From Corynebacterium kalidii (GTDB lineage: Bacteria; Actinomycetota; Actinomycetes; Mycobacteriales; Mycobacteriaceae): DNA of 64,000 nucleotides. How positions within the stretch are numbered: the first letter of the stretch is position 1; each line of letters starts with the position of its first letter. The translations under genes and the position numbers were made by a program. Of the stretch, positions 1 through 8,871 are shown piece after piece. The notes below the pieces were generated by a model, which had not been told where the DNA came from, made no database searches, and worked only from the letters and a program-made list of their open reading frames with translations. The stretch is taken from the NCBI RefSeq assembly GCF_022869005.1, contig NZ_JALIEA010000017.1, forward strand, positions 186,001-250,000. The letters are read 5' to 3'.

Positions 1-526
1 CGGAGTCCATCACCGTCCAGCTCGACGGCACCCAGGCGTCCCGGTCGGTCAGTGCACGGGGCTCGGAGACCGGGGTCTCGGACAGCTCGCGTCCGTCGTC
101 CTCGGGGGCGGAGGAGGACGCGGCCACACGGCGGGTCTTCTCGCCGGACTCCAGGACGACGGCCCACTGCACCGACATTGACTTCGGCAGCGCGTCGATC
201 AGTTTCTGCAGGCTGTCGAGGGCGCGGTGCCGGTGCCGGGCGAGTTCGGCCAGCAGGCTGACCTGGCCGCGTCGGTCGACCGTCCCGGAGAACGGGCGGA
301 TCGAGTCGACGAGCACCCCGTCGACCTCCTGTGCCGCGCTGATGAGCGCGTCGGCCAGGCGGCCGGGGGGAAGGTCGACGACGACATCGTCGACGACGGT
401 GCCGTCCGGGTCGTGCTCCACGACGTCCACGCTGCGGATATCGGCGTCGATGGTGCCCAACGTGGCGGCAATGAGCCCGAGGGTGCCGGGGACGTCGGGG
501 AGCCGGACGCGCATCAGATAGGACAA
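1..526 (-). CDS. ACT-domain protein (3' part cut by window edge)
   Basis: The frame is open from a TTG at 526 to the left edge of the window, so the C-terminus is missing. The TTG is chosen because GAGG lies six bases upstream; an ATG at 514 is the alternative. The protein begins SYLMRVRLPDVPGTLGLIAA, the beta-alpha start of an ACT domain (ligand-binding fold usually binding amino acids), with the conserved DVPGTLG turn at about residues 10-16. About 175 residues are visible; after residue 120 the chain is hydrophilic and Ser/Glu rich, so no catalytic domain is seen. It is divergent from gatC, as I recall for C. glutamicum. A regulatory or ligand-sensing role is likely from the fold, but the ligand is unknown. 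Confidence 0.75.
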   Translation of the reverse strand, partial: MSYLMRVRLPDVPGTLGLIAATLGTIDADIRSVDVVEHDPDGTVVDDVVVDLPPGRLADALISAAQEVDGVLVDSIRPFSGTVDRRGQVSLLAELARHRHRALDSLQKLIDALPKSMSVQWAVVLESGEKTRRVAASSSAPEDDGRELSETPVSEPRALTDRDAWVPSSWTVMDS

Positions 527-586
527 GGTGTACCTCAGCGTAAATCGGAGAGTGGACGCCCCGATTGTAGCGAACCGGGGTGAGCG

Positions 587-615
587 TAGGTCTTGACCCG
601 GCGTCCTACTAGAGT
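587..615 (+). promoter_or_regulatory. Candidate gatCA promoter
   Basis: A TAGAGT hexamer at 610-615 is a good corynebacterial -10 box. The sequence 17 bases upstream (TAGGTC, 587-592) is a poor -35. Transcription would start near 622, leaving a short leader with the gatC ribosome binding site AAAAGGGG. TTGACC at 593-598 is too close to this -10 to be its partner. Confidence 0.35.
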
Positions 616-656
616 GGTCGTGGTAAACCCAGCGAACACGAAAAGGGGACCCACCT

Positions 657-962
657 GTGTCCGAGATCTCCCGTGACGAGGTCGCGCACCTCGCCAGGCT
701 CTCCCGCCTCGACCTGACCGAGGACGAGCTCACCCACTATGCAGCGCAGATTGACGGCATCGTGGAGACGGTCGCCGCCGTCCGCGAGGTCGACACCGCC
801 GGTGTCGAGCCGCTGAGCCACCCGACCCAGAACGTCGACGGTGCCGTATCCGTGATGCGTGAGGACGTCCCCCAGGAGTCCCTCACCGCCGAGCAGGCGC
901 TCGACCAGGCCCCGAAGCAGGCGCAGCAGCGCTTCCAGGTTCCCCGGATCCTGGGCGAGTAG
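657..962 (+). CDS. gatC: Asp/Glu-tRNA amidotransferase subunit C
   Basis: This is the small subunit of GatCAB, which amidates Glu-tRNA(Gln) and Asp-tRNA(Asn) in the cytoplasm. The protein has 101 residues, normal for GatC, starting [19 protein letters not shown], with the typical HLARLSRL helix and the later [20 protein letters not shown] segment that wraps around GatA. The GTG start has AAAAGGGG about ten bases upstream. gatA follows after 19 bases, so the two are an operon, while gatB lies 4.5 kb downstream behind pfkA and other genes, the split arrangement seen in C. glutamicum. Identity is secure. Confidence 0.95.
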   Translation: MSEISRDEVAHLARLSRLDLTEDELTHYAAQIDGIVETVAAVREVDTAGVEPLSHPTQNVDGAVSVMREDVPQESLTAEQALDQAPKQAQQRFQVPRILGE

Positions 963-981
963 AGGGCGAGACGACAGCGAA

Positions 982-2496
982 ATGAGTGAAGTGAACAGCA
1001 CCACCTACACCGTCGGAACCCGGGACGACTCGGACCTGACGACCTGGACCGCCGCAGAGCTCGCGGAGAAGATCCACGCGGGAGAGGTCAGCTCCGTCGA
1101 TGCCACCCGCGCGCACCTCGACAGGATCTCCGCGGTGGACGGGGACGTCCACGCCTTCCTGCACGTGGGGGAGAAGGAGGCCCTCGCTGCTGCGGAGCAG
1201 GCCGACGAGGACATCGCCGCGGGCAACGCCGCCTCGGCCCTCGCCGGTGTGCCCCTGGCGCTGAAGGACGTCTTCGTCACCACCGACGCGCCGACGACCT
1301 GTGCCTCGAAGATGCTCGAAGGCTACATGAGCCCCTACGATGCCACGGTGACCCGGCGTATCCGGGAGGCCGGGATCCCCATCCTGGGTAAGACCAACAT
1401 GGACGAGTTCGCGATGGGGTCGTCCACCGAGAACTCCGCCTACGGCCCCACGCACAACCCCTGGGACCTCTCCCGGACCGCCGGCGGTTCCGGCGGTGGG
1501 TCGTCGGCGGCCCTCGCCGCCGGGATGGCACCGCTGGCCATCGGCACCGACACCGGCGGATCCATCCGCCAGCCCGCCGCGTTGACCAACACCGTGGGTG
1601 TCAAGCCGACCTACGGCACCGTCTCCCGTTACGGACTGGTCGCCTGCGCCTCGTCGCTGGACCAGGGCGGCCCGACCGGCCGTACGGTGCTCGACACGGC
1701 GCTGCTGCACGAGGTGATCGCCGGGCATGACCCGCAGGACGCCACCTCGTCCGCGCACCCGGTCGCCCCTGTCGTCGAGGCAGCCCGCCGGGGAGCCGAC
1801 GGTGACCTGAGCGGTGTGACGGTCGGTGTGGTCAAGCAGCTCGAGAACGTCCAGGGCCTGCAGGCCGGGGTGGCCGAGAGCTATCGGGCCTCCCTCGAGC
1901 AGCTCACGGCACAGGGCGCCACGATCGTGGAGGTCGACTGCCCCAGCTTCGAGTACGCGCTCAACGCCTACTACCTCATCCTGCCCTGCGAGGTCAGCTC
2001 CAACCTGGCCCGTTTCGACGGTATGCGCTACGGCCAGCGCCAGCTCGACGACGGCCACCACTCCGCCGACCAGGTCATGTCCGCCACCCGCGCCGCAGGC
2101 TTCGGCCCCGAGGTCAAGCGTCGCATCATCCTGGGTACCTACGCATTGTCGGTGGGCTACTACGACGCCTACTACCTGCAGGCCCAGCGGGTGCGCAACC
2201 TGATCGCACAGGACTTCGCCAAGGCATTCGCCGATGTCGACGTCCTCGTCTCCCCGGTGACCCCCACCACGGCGTTCGAACTGGGGGAGAAGGCCGACGA
2301 TCCGTTGGCGATGTACCTCTTCGACCTGTGCACCCTGCCGCTGAACCTCGCCGGGGTGTGCGGCATGTCCGTCCCGGGTCCGCTGTCCACCGACACCGGT
2401 CTCCCGGTCGGCCTGCAGATCATGGGCCCGGCGCACGGCGACGACCGCCTCTACCGCGTCGGTGCCGCCTTTGAGGCGGGCCGCAGCCGGGCGTAG
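982..2496 (+). CDS. gatA: Glu-tRNA(Gln)/Asp-tRNA(Asn) amidotransferase subunit A
   Basis: The amidase subunit releases ammonia from glutamine for tRNA-dependent amidation. I start at the ATG at 982 ([10 protein letters not shown]), 19 bases after gatC; the frame continues upstream inside gatC but that part is unlike GatA. At 504 residues it is the usual size. The Ser-cisSer-Lys triad is visible: Lys95 in PLALKDVF, Ser170 in [11 protein letters not shown] and the nucleophile Ser194 in [12 protein letters not shown], with spacings matching the family. The conserved [18 protein letters not shown] stretch lies at about 138-154. It works with GatC and with GatB encoded at 6997-8514. Confidence 0.97.
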   Translation: MSEVNSTTYTVGTRDDSDLTTWTAAELAEKIHAGEVSSVDATRAHLDRISAVDGDVHAFLHVGEKEALAAAEQADEDIAAGNAASALAGVPLALKDVFVTTDAPTTCASKMLEGYMSPYDATVTRRIREAGIPILGKTNMDEFAMGSSTENSAYGPTHNPWDLSRTAGGSGGGSSAALAAGMAPLAIGTDTGGSIRQPAALTNTVGVKPTYGTVSRYGLVACASSLDQGGPTGRTVLDTALLHEVIAGHDPQDATSSAHPVAPVVEAARRGADGDLSGVTVGVVKQLENVQGLQAGVAESYRASLEQLTAQGATIVEVDCPSFEYALNAYYLILPCEVSSNLARFDGMRYGQRQLDDGHHSADQVMSATRAAGFGPEVKRRIILGTYALSVGYYDAYYLQAQRVRNLIAQDFAKAFADVDVLVSPVTPTTAFELGEKADDPLAMYLFDLCTLPLNLAGVCGMSVPGPLSTDTGLPVGLQIMGPAHGDDRLYRVGAAFEAGRSRA

Positions 2497-2554
2497 CCAC
2501 CCGCCTGGCCGTCGCACCCGGATAGCTGCCCGGAAAAAGCGTACCCTGGTCGGC

Positions 2555-3238
2555 ATGACCCAACAGGCACGGCACGGTGACGGGTGGGCGGTCGGCCTTG
2601 ACGGCGCCCGACGGTGGGGCACGCTCGGCGCGGCGGGCCTCTTCCTCACCACACGGGAAAACGGCACGACACTCCTCCTGGTCCAGCACCGTGCGACCTG
2701 GACCAATTTCGGGGGCACCTGGGGTATCCCGGGAGGGGCGGTGGAACCCGGGGAGTCGGCTGTCGAGGCGGCACTGCGGGAGACCCAGGAGGAGACCGGG
2801 GTCGACCCCGCCGACGTCCGGGTCTCCGAGCACCTGGTCACCGCGCGCTCCGAGCTCTCCCACGTCCTGGTCCGGGTTCCCCTCAGCGAGGAGGACATGG
2901 CGCTGGTCACCCCGGTGACCGACGCCGTCGCGCGGGGTGCGTCACTCCTGGAGGCTGTCCGGACCCACCGGCTCACCCACCCGGACACCGGCTACCCGTT
3001 GACGATGACTCTGGCCGGTCAGCTGTGCTGGGAGACCCCCGACACCAGTGTCGGGGAGTGGACCTACACCACGGTGCTGGCCTCGTGCGCGGCGCCGTTG
3101 GAGCTCCTCCCGTCGGCGGAAAGCGCCGACCTGGCCTGGTGCCCTCTCGACGAGGTCGCCGAACTACCGTTGATCCCCCCGTTCCGGGAGGCACTTCCCG
3201 ACCTGCGGGCCCGCCTCGGGGAGCAGTCGCAGGCCTGA
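2555..3238 (+). CDS. NUDIX hydrolase
   Basis: This predicted cytoplasmic pyrophosphohydrolase has 227 residues. The NUDIX box is complete at residues 61-83: GAVEPGE, seven residues, then RETQEETGV, with all Glu metal ligands present. The ATG at 2555 has no ribosome binding site, but TACCCT at 2542-2547 sits seven bases before it, suggesting a leaderless message. After the box the chain carries an unusually long stretch (about residues 110-190) containing a Trp/Thr-rich segment (GEWTYTTVLASC) before the last strand, larger than in minimal MutT proteins. The substrate cannot be deduced. It stands alone between gatA and an MFS gene. Confidence 0.85.
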   Translation: MTQQARHGDGWAVGLDGARRWGTLGAAGLFLTTRENGTTLLLVQHRATWTNFGGTWGIPGGAVEPGESAVEAALRETQEETGVDPADVRVSEHLVTARSELSHVLVRVPLSEEDMALVTPVTDAVARGASLLEAVRTHRLTHPDTGYPLTMTLAGQLCWETPDTSVGEWTYTTVLASCAAPLELLPSAESADLAWCPLDEVAELPLIPPFREALPDLRARLGEQSQA

Positions 3239-3272
3239 CATTCCGTCGGGCTTCGTGGCAGACTGGTCCGAC

Positions 3273-4709
3273 GTGACTGACACGAACACCCCGGCGACAC
3301 CCGACAAGCGGTACCCCACGATGCCGCTGCCGGCGAAGGACGCGTGGCCTGCCCTTTTCGCCCTGTGCACCGGCTTCTTCATGATCCTGCTCGACCAGAC
3401 CATCGTGGCCGTGGCGACGCCGGTGTTTCAACGCGAGCTGCAGGCGGACTACAACCAGGTCATCTGGGTCACGTCCGTCTACCTGCTCACCTTCGCCGTG
3501 CCCCTGTTGGTGACCGGACGGCTCGGTGACCGGTACGGACCCCGCAACGTCTACGCGGTCGGAATGGCGATCTTCACCGCATCGTCACTGTGGTGCGGAC
3601 TGGCCGGCAGCGTGGAGGAGTTGATCGCCGCACGCGCGGTCCAGGGGCTGGGCGCCGCCCTGCTGACCCCGCAGACCATGGCGGTGATCAACCGCATCTT
3701 CCCCCGGGAGAGGCGCGGTTCGGCCCTCGGCGTGTGGGGCGCCACCGCCGGTCTGTCGACGCTGTGTGGTCCGCTGCTGGGCGGGTTGATCACCGGCACG
3801 GTCGGTTGGGAGTGGGTCTTCTTCATCAACGTCCCGATCGGTGTGCTGTCCATCATCGCGGTGCTGGTGTGGGTCCCGCGGTTCCCGCCGGCGGCCCGAC
3901 GGATCGACGTGTGGTCGATCGTCCTGTCGGTGGTGGCGGTGTTCCTGCTGGTGTTCGGCCTCCAGGAGGGCGAGACCATGGACTGGGCATGGTGGATCTG
4001 GACGATGATCGGAGTGGCCCTCGTGCTCTTCGTGCTGTTCGTCCGGCAGCAGGTTGTGGCGGAGAAGGCCGGGCGTGACCCGTTGATGCCCCTGAGCCTG
4101 TTCCGGGTACGCAACTTCTCCCTGGGCAATATCGGCATCGTCGCCATGGGGTTCACCGTGGCCAGTGTCCCGCTGCCGTTCACCCTGTACTACCAGCAGG
4201 CCCACGGGCTCACGCCGCTGGAGGCGGGCTTCATGCTCGCGCCCCAGGCGGCCACGGCGCTGGTGTTGTCGCCGATCGTGGGGAAGATGACCGACAAGTA
4301 CAGCTCCCGTGGGCTGGGCGCCTCGGGGTTCGCCGTGATGGCGTTGTCGATCGCCGGGATGACCGCGGTCATGGTCTCCGGGGCGGACCACTACTGGACG
4401 ATCGTCCCGCTGGTGGGCTTGGGCGTCGGTAACGCCCTGGTGTGGGCGCCGAACTCGGCATCGACCATGCGCGACCTCCGGCTGGACCAGATGGGGGCGG
4501 GCTCGGGTGTCTACAACCAGACCCGCCAGCTCGGATCCGTCCTCGGTGTCGCAGCGGTCGGCGCGATGATGCAGTGGCGTCTCACCGTCGACGAGCCCGC
4601 CACGGCATTCGGCCTGGCCGTGCTCGTGCCGGCCGCGGCGATGGTCGTGGGTGTCACCTCGTCGCTGATGTCGACCAACAACCTGCACCGGTCGCAGACG
4701 GGCAGGTAG
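3273..4709 (+). CDS. MFS transporter, DHA2 (14-TM) drug:H+ antiporter type
   Basis: This is an integral membrane exporter of about 478 residues with 14 hydrophobic segments. MFS motif A (GRLGDRYGPRNV), motif B (AARAVQGLGAALLTP) and the antiporter motif C (GPLLGGLI) are all present in the first half, and LDQTIVAVATP in helix 1 is typical of DHA2 (QacA/EmrB-like) efflux pumps. The GTG at 3273 is preferred because CAGACT lies eight bases before it and no ribosome binding site is seen; an in-frame GTG at 3255 would add six residues. No regulator is adjacent, and the exported compound is unknown. Confidence 0.88.
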   Translation: MTDTNTPATPDKRYPTMPLPAKDAWPALFALCTGFFMILLDQTIVAVATPVFQRELQADYNQVIWVTSVYLLTFAVPLLVTGRLGDRYGPRNVYAVGMAIFTASSLWCGLAGSVEELIAARAVQGLGAALLTPQTMAVINRIFPRERRGSALGVWGATAGLSTLCGPLLGGLITGTVGWEWVFFINVPIGVLSIIAVLVWVPRFPPAARRIDVWSIVLSVVAVFLLVFGLQEGETMDWAWWIWTMIGVALVLFVLFVRQQVVAEKAGRDPLMPLSLFRVRNFSLGNIGIVAMGFTVASVPLPFTLYYQQAHGLTPLEAGFMLAPQAATALVLSPIVGKMTDKYSSRGLGASGFAVMALSIAGMTAVMVSGADHYWTIVPLVGLGVGNALVWAPNSASTMRDLRLDQMGAGSGVYNQTRQLGSVLGVAAVGAMMQWRLTVDEPATAFGLAVLVPAAAMVVGVTSSLMSTNNLHRSQTGR

Positions 4710-4727
4710 CTGACTAGGATCGTGGCC

Positions 4728-5756
4728 ATGCGCATCGCAACCTTGACCAGTGGAGGGGACTGCCCCGGACTCAACGCCGTCATCCGCGGTGTCGTCCGTA
4801 CAGCGGCGGGCCGTGGAGCGACCGTCGTCGGTTACGAGGACGGCTGGCAGGGACTGGTCGAGGACCGCAGGGTCCAGCTCTACGACGACGAGGACATCGA
4901 CCGTATCCTCATCCGGGGCGGCACGATCCTGGGGACGGGGCGACTGAAGACCGACACCTTCAAGCAGTCGATCGACCTGGTGAAGGAGAACCTCGCCGAC
5001 GCCGGTATCGACGTCCTCATCGCCATCGGCGGGGAGGGGACCCTCAAGGGGGCGCAGTGGCTGCACCAGAACGGCGTGCCGGTCATCGGCGTACCCAAGA
5101 CGATCGACAACGACGTCAACGCCACCGACTACACCTTCGGGTTCGACACGGCGGTGGCGGTGGCCACGGACGCCATCGACCGGCTGCACACCACCGCGGA
5201 GTCACACAACCGTGTGATGATCGTGCAGGTGATGGGCCGACACGTGGGGTGGATCGCCCTGCACGCCGGCATGGCCGGCGGCGCCCACGACATCCTGATC
5301 CCCGAGGTGCCCTTCGACATCGACGAAGTGTGCAAGCGCATGTCCAGGCGGTTCGAGCTGGGGGAGAAGTACGGCATCATCGTCGTCGCGGAAGGGGCCG
5401 TCCCCAAGGAAGGGACGTTCGACATCGGTGAACGCGGTGTCGACCAGTTCGGACACCAGAAGTTCGACGACATCGGGGCGAAGATCGCCAAGGAGATCGA
5501 GAACCGCCTGGACACCGACGTGCGGTCCACCGTGCTCGGCCACATCCAGCGCGGCGGCACCCCCACCGCCTTCGACCGGGTGCTGGCGACCCGTTACGCC
5601 GTGCACGCCACGAAAGCGGCCTTGCGCGGGGAGACCGGCCAGGTCGTGGCGCTGCACGGTGAGCGCATCGAGTTGGTGAGCTTCGACGAGGCGGTCGGGA
5701 ACCTCAAGGTCGTGCCGCAGCAGCGCATCGACTCCGTCGGCGCGCTGATCGGCTGA
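4728..5756 (+). CDS. pfkA: 6-phosphofructokinase (group III, ATP type predicted)
   Basis: The enzyme phosphorylates fructose 6-phosphate in glycolysis. It has 342 residues, closely matching the C. glutamicum enzyme. The nucleotide loop [12 protein letters not shown] is at the N-terminus, GGEGT at the position that in E. coli is GGDGS, and the catalytic TIDND motif is preceded by Lys (VPKTIDND). Glycine at the 104-equivalent with lysine at the 124-equivalent is the actinobacterial group III pattern, usually ATP-specific, but phosphate-donor choice should be measured. The ATG at 4728 has TAGGAT at 4715-4720 seven bases upstream, so the message is probably leaderless; GTG at 4722 is less likely. 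Confidence 0.95.
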   Translation: MRIATLTSGGDCPGLNAVIRGVVRTAAGRGATVVGYEDGWQGLVEDRRVQLYDDEDIDRILIRGGTILGTGRLKTDTFKQSIDLVKENLADAGIDVLIAIGGEGTLKGAQWLHQNGVPVIGVPKTIDNDVNATDYTFGFDTAVAVATDAIDRLHTTAESHNRVMIVQVMGRHVGWIALHAGMAGGAHDILIPEVPFDIDEVCKRMSRRFELGEKYGIIVVAEGAVPKEGTFDIGERGVDQFGHQKFDDIGAKIAKEIENRLDTDVRSTVLGHIQRGGTPTAFDRVLATRYAVHATKAALRGETGQVVALHGERIELVSFDEAVGNLKVVPQQRIDSVGALIG

Positions 5757-5776
5757 CCTCCTGCCGGGGCCCGGCA

Positions 5777-5825
5777 CCCGCGGTGGCTGTGGTGCCCGCG
5801 GTGACTGTGGCGCCCGCCGTGGCCG
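5777..5825. repeat. 18-bp tandem repeat, 2.5 copies
   Basis: Two copies of an 18-base unit (CCCGCGGTGRCTGTGGYG) lie at 5777-5794 and 5795-5812, with a degraded partial third copy. They lie just after pfkA and a short GCCGGG/CCCGGC inverted repeat. No function is evident; the 200-base gap to the next gene otherwise holds only the ribosome binding site of that gene. Confidence 0.6.
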
Positions 5826-5959
5826 ACAAATCCGGACCCGCACCACCGGGGGACGGTGGTCCGGTTGTACTGTGACGCTCACCGCACGAAAACACTGCGG
5901 TCCCCGGCCATGACCTGAGCCCCGGGGCCACCGCAGACCAGTTCTCCCCGGAAAGCGCC

Positions 5960-6985
5960 ATGCCATCCTCGTCCGCACCCGTCGACCACCCTGATCTCCC
6001 TGCCCCCTCCAACCAGGACCGCAGCGCCTACATCGCCTCCCTCGGCTTCCCGCTGCTGGTCATTCTCGGCGGCGTCGTCGGCTTCCTCGGGGGAGCCGAC
6101 CTGTCTGCCGCGACCTCGGGGTGGACCAACTGGCTGCTCGGCCTGATCATGTTCGGCATGGGGCTGACCCTGCAACCGCGCGACTTCGTGCTCGTCGCCA
6201 AGCGGCCGCTCCCGGTCCTGGTCGGCGTCGTCGCCCAGTTCGCGGTCATGCCTCTCGCCGCACTACTGGTGGTGTGGGTGCTGGGACTTCCCTCCGCCAT
6301 CGCCGCCGGTGTCGTGCTCGTCGGGTGCGCGCCGGGAGGGACCGCCTCGAACGTCGTGTCCTACCTCGCCCGCGGGGACCTCGCGCTGTCGGTGGCGATG
6401 ACGTCGGTGTCCACGCTGTTGGCACCTCTGCTGACACCCCTGCTGACCTTGTGGCTGGCCGGGCAGTACATGCCGTTGGACGGCGGCTCGATGGCCATGT
6501 CGATCGTCCAGGTCGTGCTCGTCCCTGTCGTCGCAGGTCTCGTCTTCCGCTTCCTCCTGCCGTCGGTCATCGCCCGGATACTGCCGGTGCTGCCCTGGAC
6601 GTCGGTGTTCGCGATCGCCGCGGTCGTGGCGATCGTCGTCTCAGGCAACCGCGACAACCTGCTCGAGGCTGGCCTGCTGGTGCTGGTCGCCGTGGTGCTC
6701 CACAATGTCCTGGGCCTCGCGCTCGGGTACGGTGCAGGTCTGGTCTCACGGCAGCCGGTGCAGGTACGTCGGACGATGGCGGTCGAGGTCGGCATGCAGA
6801 ACTCGGGTTTGGCCGCGGGGCTGGCCGCACAGCACATGGAGCCGATGTCGGCACTTCCGGGTGCGATCTTCTCGGTGTGGCACAACCTCTCCGGGGCGGT
6901 GTTCGCCGCCCTGTGCCGGGCGTCCGACGGTCGGGCCGCGCGCAGAGCCGACCGCGCGGGCGACGGTTCACCGGGCATCCACTAG
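5960..6985 (+). CDS. Bile acid:sodium symporter family (BASS) transporter
   Basis: This membrane protein of 341 residues has about nine to ten hydrophobic helices. Family marks are WLLGLIMFGMGLTL in an early helix, GCAPGGTASNVVSYLARGD (the crossover helix with its Pro-Gly-Gly turn and conserved Asn) and the EVGMQNSGLAAGLA motif near residue 275. Despite the family name, bacterial members often carry organic acids or pantoate-like compounds with sodium, so the substrate is open. The ATG at 5960 follows GGAAAG. It ends only 11 bases before gatB, but gatB has its own -10 box. Confidence 0.87.
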   Translation: MPSSSAPVDHPDLPAPSNQDRSAYIASLGFPLLVILGGVVGFLGGADLSAATSGWTNWLLGLIMFGMGLTLQPRDFVLVAKRPLPVLVGVVAQFAVMPLAALLVVWVLGLPSAIAAGVVLVGCAPGGTASNVVSYLARGDLALSVAMTSVSTLLAPLLTPLLTLWLAGQYMPLDGGSMAMSIVQVVLVPVVAGLVFRFLLPSVIARILPVLPWTSVFAIAAVVAIVVSGNRDNLLEAGLLVLVAVVLHNVLGLALGYGAGLVSRQPVQVRRTMAVEVGMQNSGLAAGLAAQHMEPMSALPGAIFSVWHNLSGAVFAALCRASDGRAARRADRAGDGSPGIH

Positions 6986-6996
6986 ACTGAACCACC

Positions 6997-8514
6997 ATGA
7001 CTGCCGTGGTGAACGATTACTCCGATGATGTGATGGACTTCGACGAGGTGCTCGAGCGCTTCGACCCCGTGATGGGTATGGAGGTCCACGTTGAACTGGC
7101 CACGAGGACGAAGATGTTCTCCGCGTCGTCCGCGGAGTTCGGTGACGCGCCGAACACGAACGTCGACCCGTGCAGCCTCGGACTCCCCGGTGCCCTGCCG
7201 GTGGTCAACCGCCAGGGCGTGGAGTGGGCCATCAAGATCGGCCTGGCGCTGAACTGCGAGATCGCCCCGTACTCCCGCTTCGCCCGGAAGAACTACTTTT
7301 ACCCGGACCAGCCGAAGAACTACCAGATCTCCCAGTACGACGAGCCCATCGCCCACGACGGCTACCTGGACATCGTCCTGGACGACGGTACCGAGTGGCG
7401 CATCGAGATCGAGCGCGCCCACATGGAGGAGGACACCGGAAAGCTCACCCACCTGGGTGGCGCCACGGGCCGTATCCACGGTGCCACCGCCTCCCTGGTG
7501 GACTGCAACCGTGCCGGCATCCCCCTGATCGAGATCGTCACCAAGCCGATCGAGGGCGCGGGGGAGAGGGCCCCGGAGATCGCCCGCGCCTACGTCACCG
7601 CGTTGCGCGACCTGGTCAAGGCCCTCGAGGTCTCCGACGCCCGCATGGACCAGGGGTCCATGCGCGTCGACTCCAACCTGTCGCTGCGTCCGGTGGGGAC
7701 CACCGAGTTCGGCACCCGTACCGAGACCAAGAACATCAACTCCCTGAAGTCGGTCGAACAGGCGGTGCGCTTCGAGATGCAGCGTCAGGCCGCCTGCATC
7801 GTCAACGACGTGGAGATCATCCAGGAGACGCGCCACTACCAGGAGGCCGACGGCACGACCTCGCGAGGTCGCGTCAAGGAGACGATGGCGGACTACCGCT
7901 ACTTCAACGACCCGGACCTGCCGCCGGTGCTGGCCCCGGCGGAGTGGGTCGAGTCGATCCGTGAGACCCTCCCGGAGATGCCCTGGATCCGTCGTGCCCG
8001 TATCCAGGAGGAGTGGGGCCTCAAGGACGAGGAGATGCGCGACCTGGTCAACGCCGGCGCCCTCGACCTGATCATCGCCACCGTCGAGGCCGGGGCCACC
8101 GCGGCCGAGTCCCGCAGCTGGTGGGTCGCCTACCTGTCGCAGAAGGCGAAGGAGGAAGGCGTCGACCTGGACGGGCTGCAGATCACGCCGCAGCAGGTCG
8201 CCCGGGTCTCCGCCCTGGTGAAGGAGGGCAAGCTGACCAACAAGCTCGCCCGGAAGGCCGTCGACGGCGTCCTCGCCGGGGAAGGTGACGTCGACGAGGT
8301 CGTCGCCGCACGCGGCCTGGAGGTCGTCCGCGATGACGGCGCGATCGAGAAGGCGGTGGACGACGCCCTGGCCGCGAACCCGGACATCGTCGAGAAGTAC
8401 CGTGCGGGCAACAAGAAGGTCACCGGGGCCATCGTGGGTGAGGTCATGAAGGCCACCCGCGGAAAGGCCGACCCCGCACAGGTGAACAAGCTCATCGCGA
8501 CGAAGCTGGGCTGA
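6997..8514 (+). CDS. gatB: Asp/Glu-tRNA amidotransferase subunit B
   Basis: GatB carries the kinase and tRNA-binding modules of GatCAB: it phosphorylates the misacylated Glu or Asp and transfers ammonia from GatA. It has 505 residues, the normal length. The N-terminal signature [17 protein letters not shown], the [15 protein letters not shown] kinase segment, the [16 protein letters not shown] loop and the C-terminal YqeY-like tail ([19 protein letters not shown]) are all present. The ATG has TAGACT at 6983-6988, eight bases upstream, and no ribosome binding site, so it appears leaderless and independent of the preceding transporter. Confidence 0.97.
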   Translation: MTAVVNDYSDDVMDFDEVLERFDPVMGMEVHVELATRTKMFSASSAEFGDAPNTNVDPCSLGLPGALPVVNRQGVEWAIKIGLALNCEIAPYSRFARKNYFYPDQPKNYQISQYDEPIAHDGYLDIVLDDGTEWRIEIERAHMEEDTGKLTHLGGATGRIHGATASLVDCNRAGIPLIEIVTKPIEGAGERAPEIARAYVTALRDLVKALEVSDARMDQGSMRVDSNLSLRPVGTTEFGTRTETKNINSLKSVEQAVRFEMQRQAACIVNDVEIIQETRHYQEADGTTSRGRVKETMADYRYFNDPDLPPVLAPAEWVESIRETLPEMPWIRRARIQEEWGLKDEEMRDLVNAGALDLIIATVEAGATAAESRSWWVAYLSQKAKEEGVDLDGLQITPQQVARVSALVKEGKLTNKLARKAVDGVLAGEGDVDEVVAARGLEVVRDDGAIEKAVDDALAANPDIVEKYRAGNKKVTGAIVGEVMKATRGKADPAQVNKLIATKLG

Positions 8515-8578
8515 CGGACGGCCGGGTCGGCCCGCGGGGGTGGGGTTGATCCGGCGTACCAGGGGGCGGATCGTATCG

Positions 8579-8611
8579 TCACCGAGGTTTCTTTGGGGTG
8601 AGAAACGGTGA
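8579..8611 (+). terminator. Hairpin downstream of gatB
   Basis: GTTTCT (8587-8592) pairs with AGAAAC (8601-8606) around an eight-base loop, and flanking TCACC (8579-8583) pairs with GGTGA (8607-8611) across a three-base bulge. There is no T run after it. It could terminate gatB or be part of a structured region before pntA. The 357-base gap 8515-8871 also holds an AT-rich segment with the pntA promoter, but no gene. Confidence 0.4.
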
Positions 8612-8711
8612 ACTGCTCCGGGAAAGTGACGACGGGGGTGGAATATCGGTCGTTTCGGGGGTGATTATGTGGCGTTATGGGCGAGATTCGGACAAAATCC
8701 CGGAACCTCTG

Positions 8712-8740
8712 TTGGGAAGTCGCCTACAAGTGCATAATAA
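8712..8740 (+). promoter_or_regulatory. Candidate pntAB promoter
   Basis: TTGGGA at 8712-8717 is followed after 15 bases by CATAAT (8733-8738), or after 17 bases by TAATAA (8735-8740), with TG just before. It lies in the only AT-rich stretch of the gap. The start would be near 8746, giving a leader of about 125 bases before pntA. Confidence 0.5.
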
Positions 8741-8871
8741 ACCGGACGTTAACAGACGTGTACTTGATGACAGGGTCGACGTCCGGACTCAGCATGGAGT
8801 CGCCCGACACCTTCCGGGAGGGGCTCCGCGACGTTCCGGGACGATCGGCCACGCACCAGAGGAGCCCTCCG

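Noticed and set aside
593-598. TTGACC as -35 of gatC
   Set aside because: The TAGAGT box is only 11 bases away, too close for a normal promoter.
883-2988. A 701-codon open frame on the minus strand over gatA and the NUDIX gene
   Set aside because: It is a GC-rich antisense shadow; gatA on the plus strand has the full catalytic triad.
8767-8871. Upstream ATG start for pntA (35 extra residues)
   Set aside because: The TTG at 8872 has GAGGAG at ideal spacing and gives the normal PntA N-terminus.
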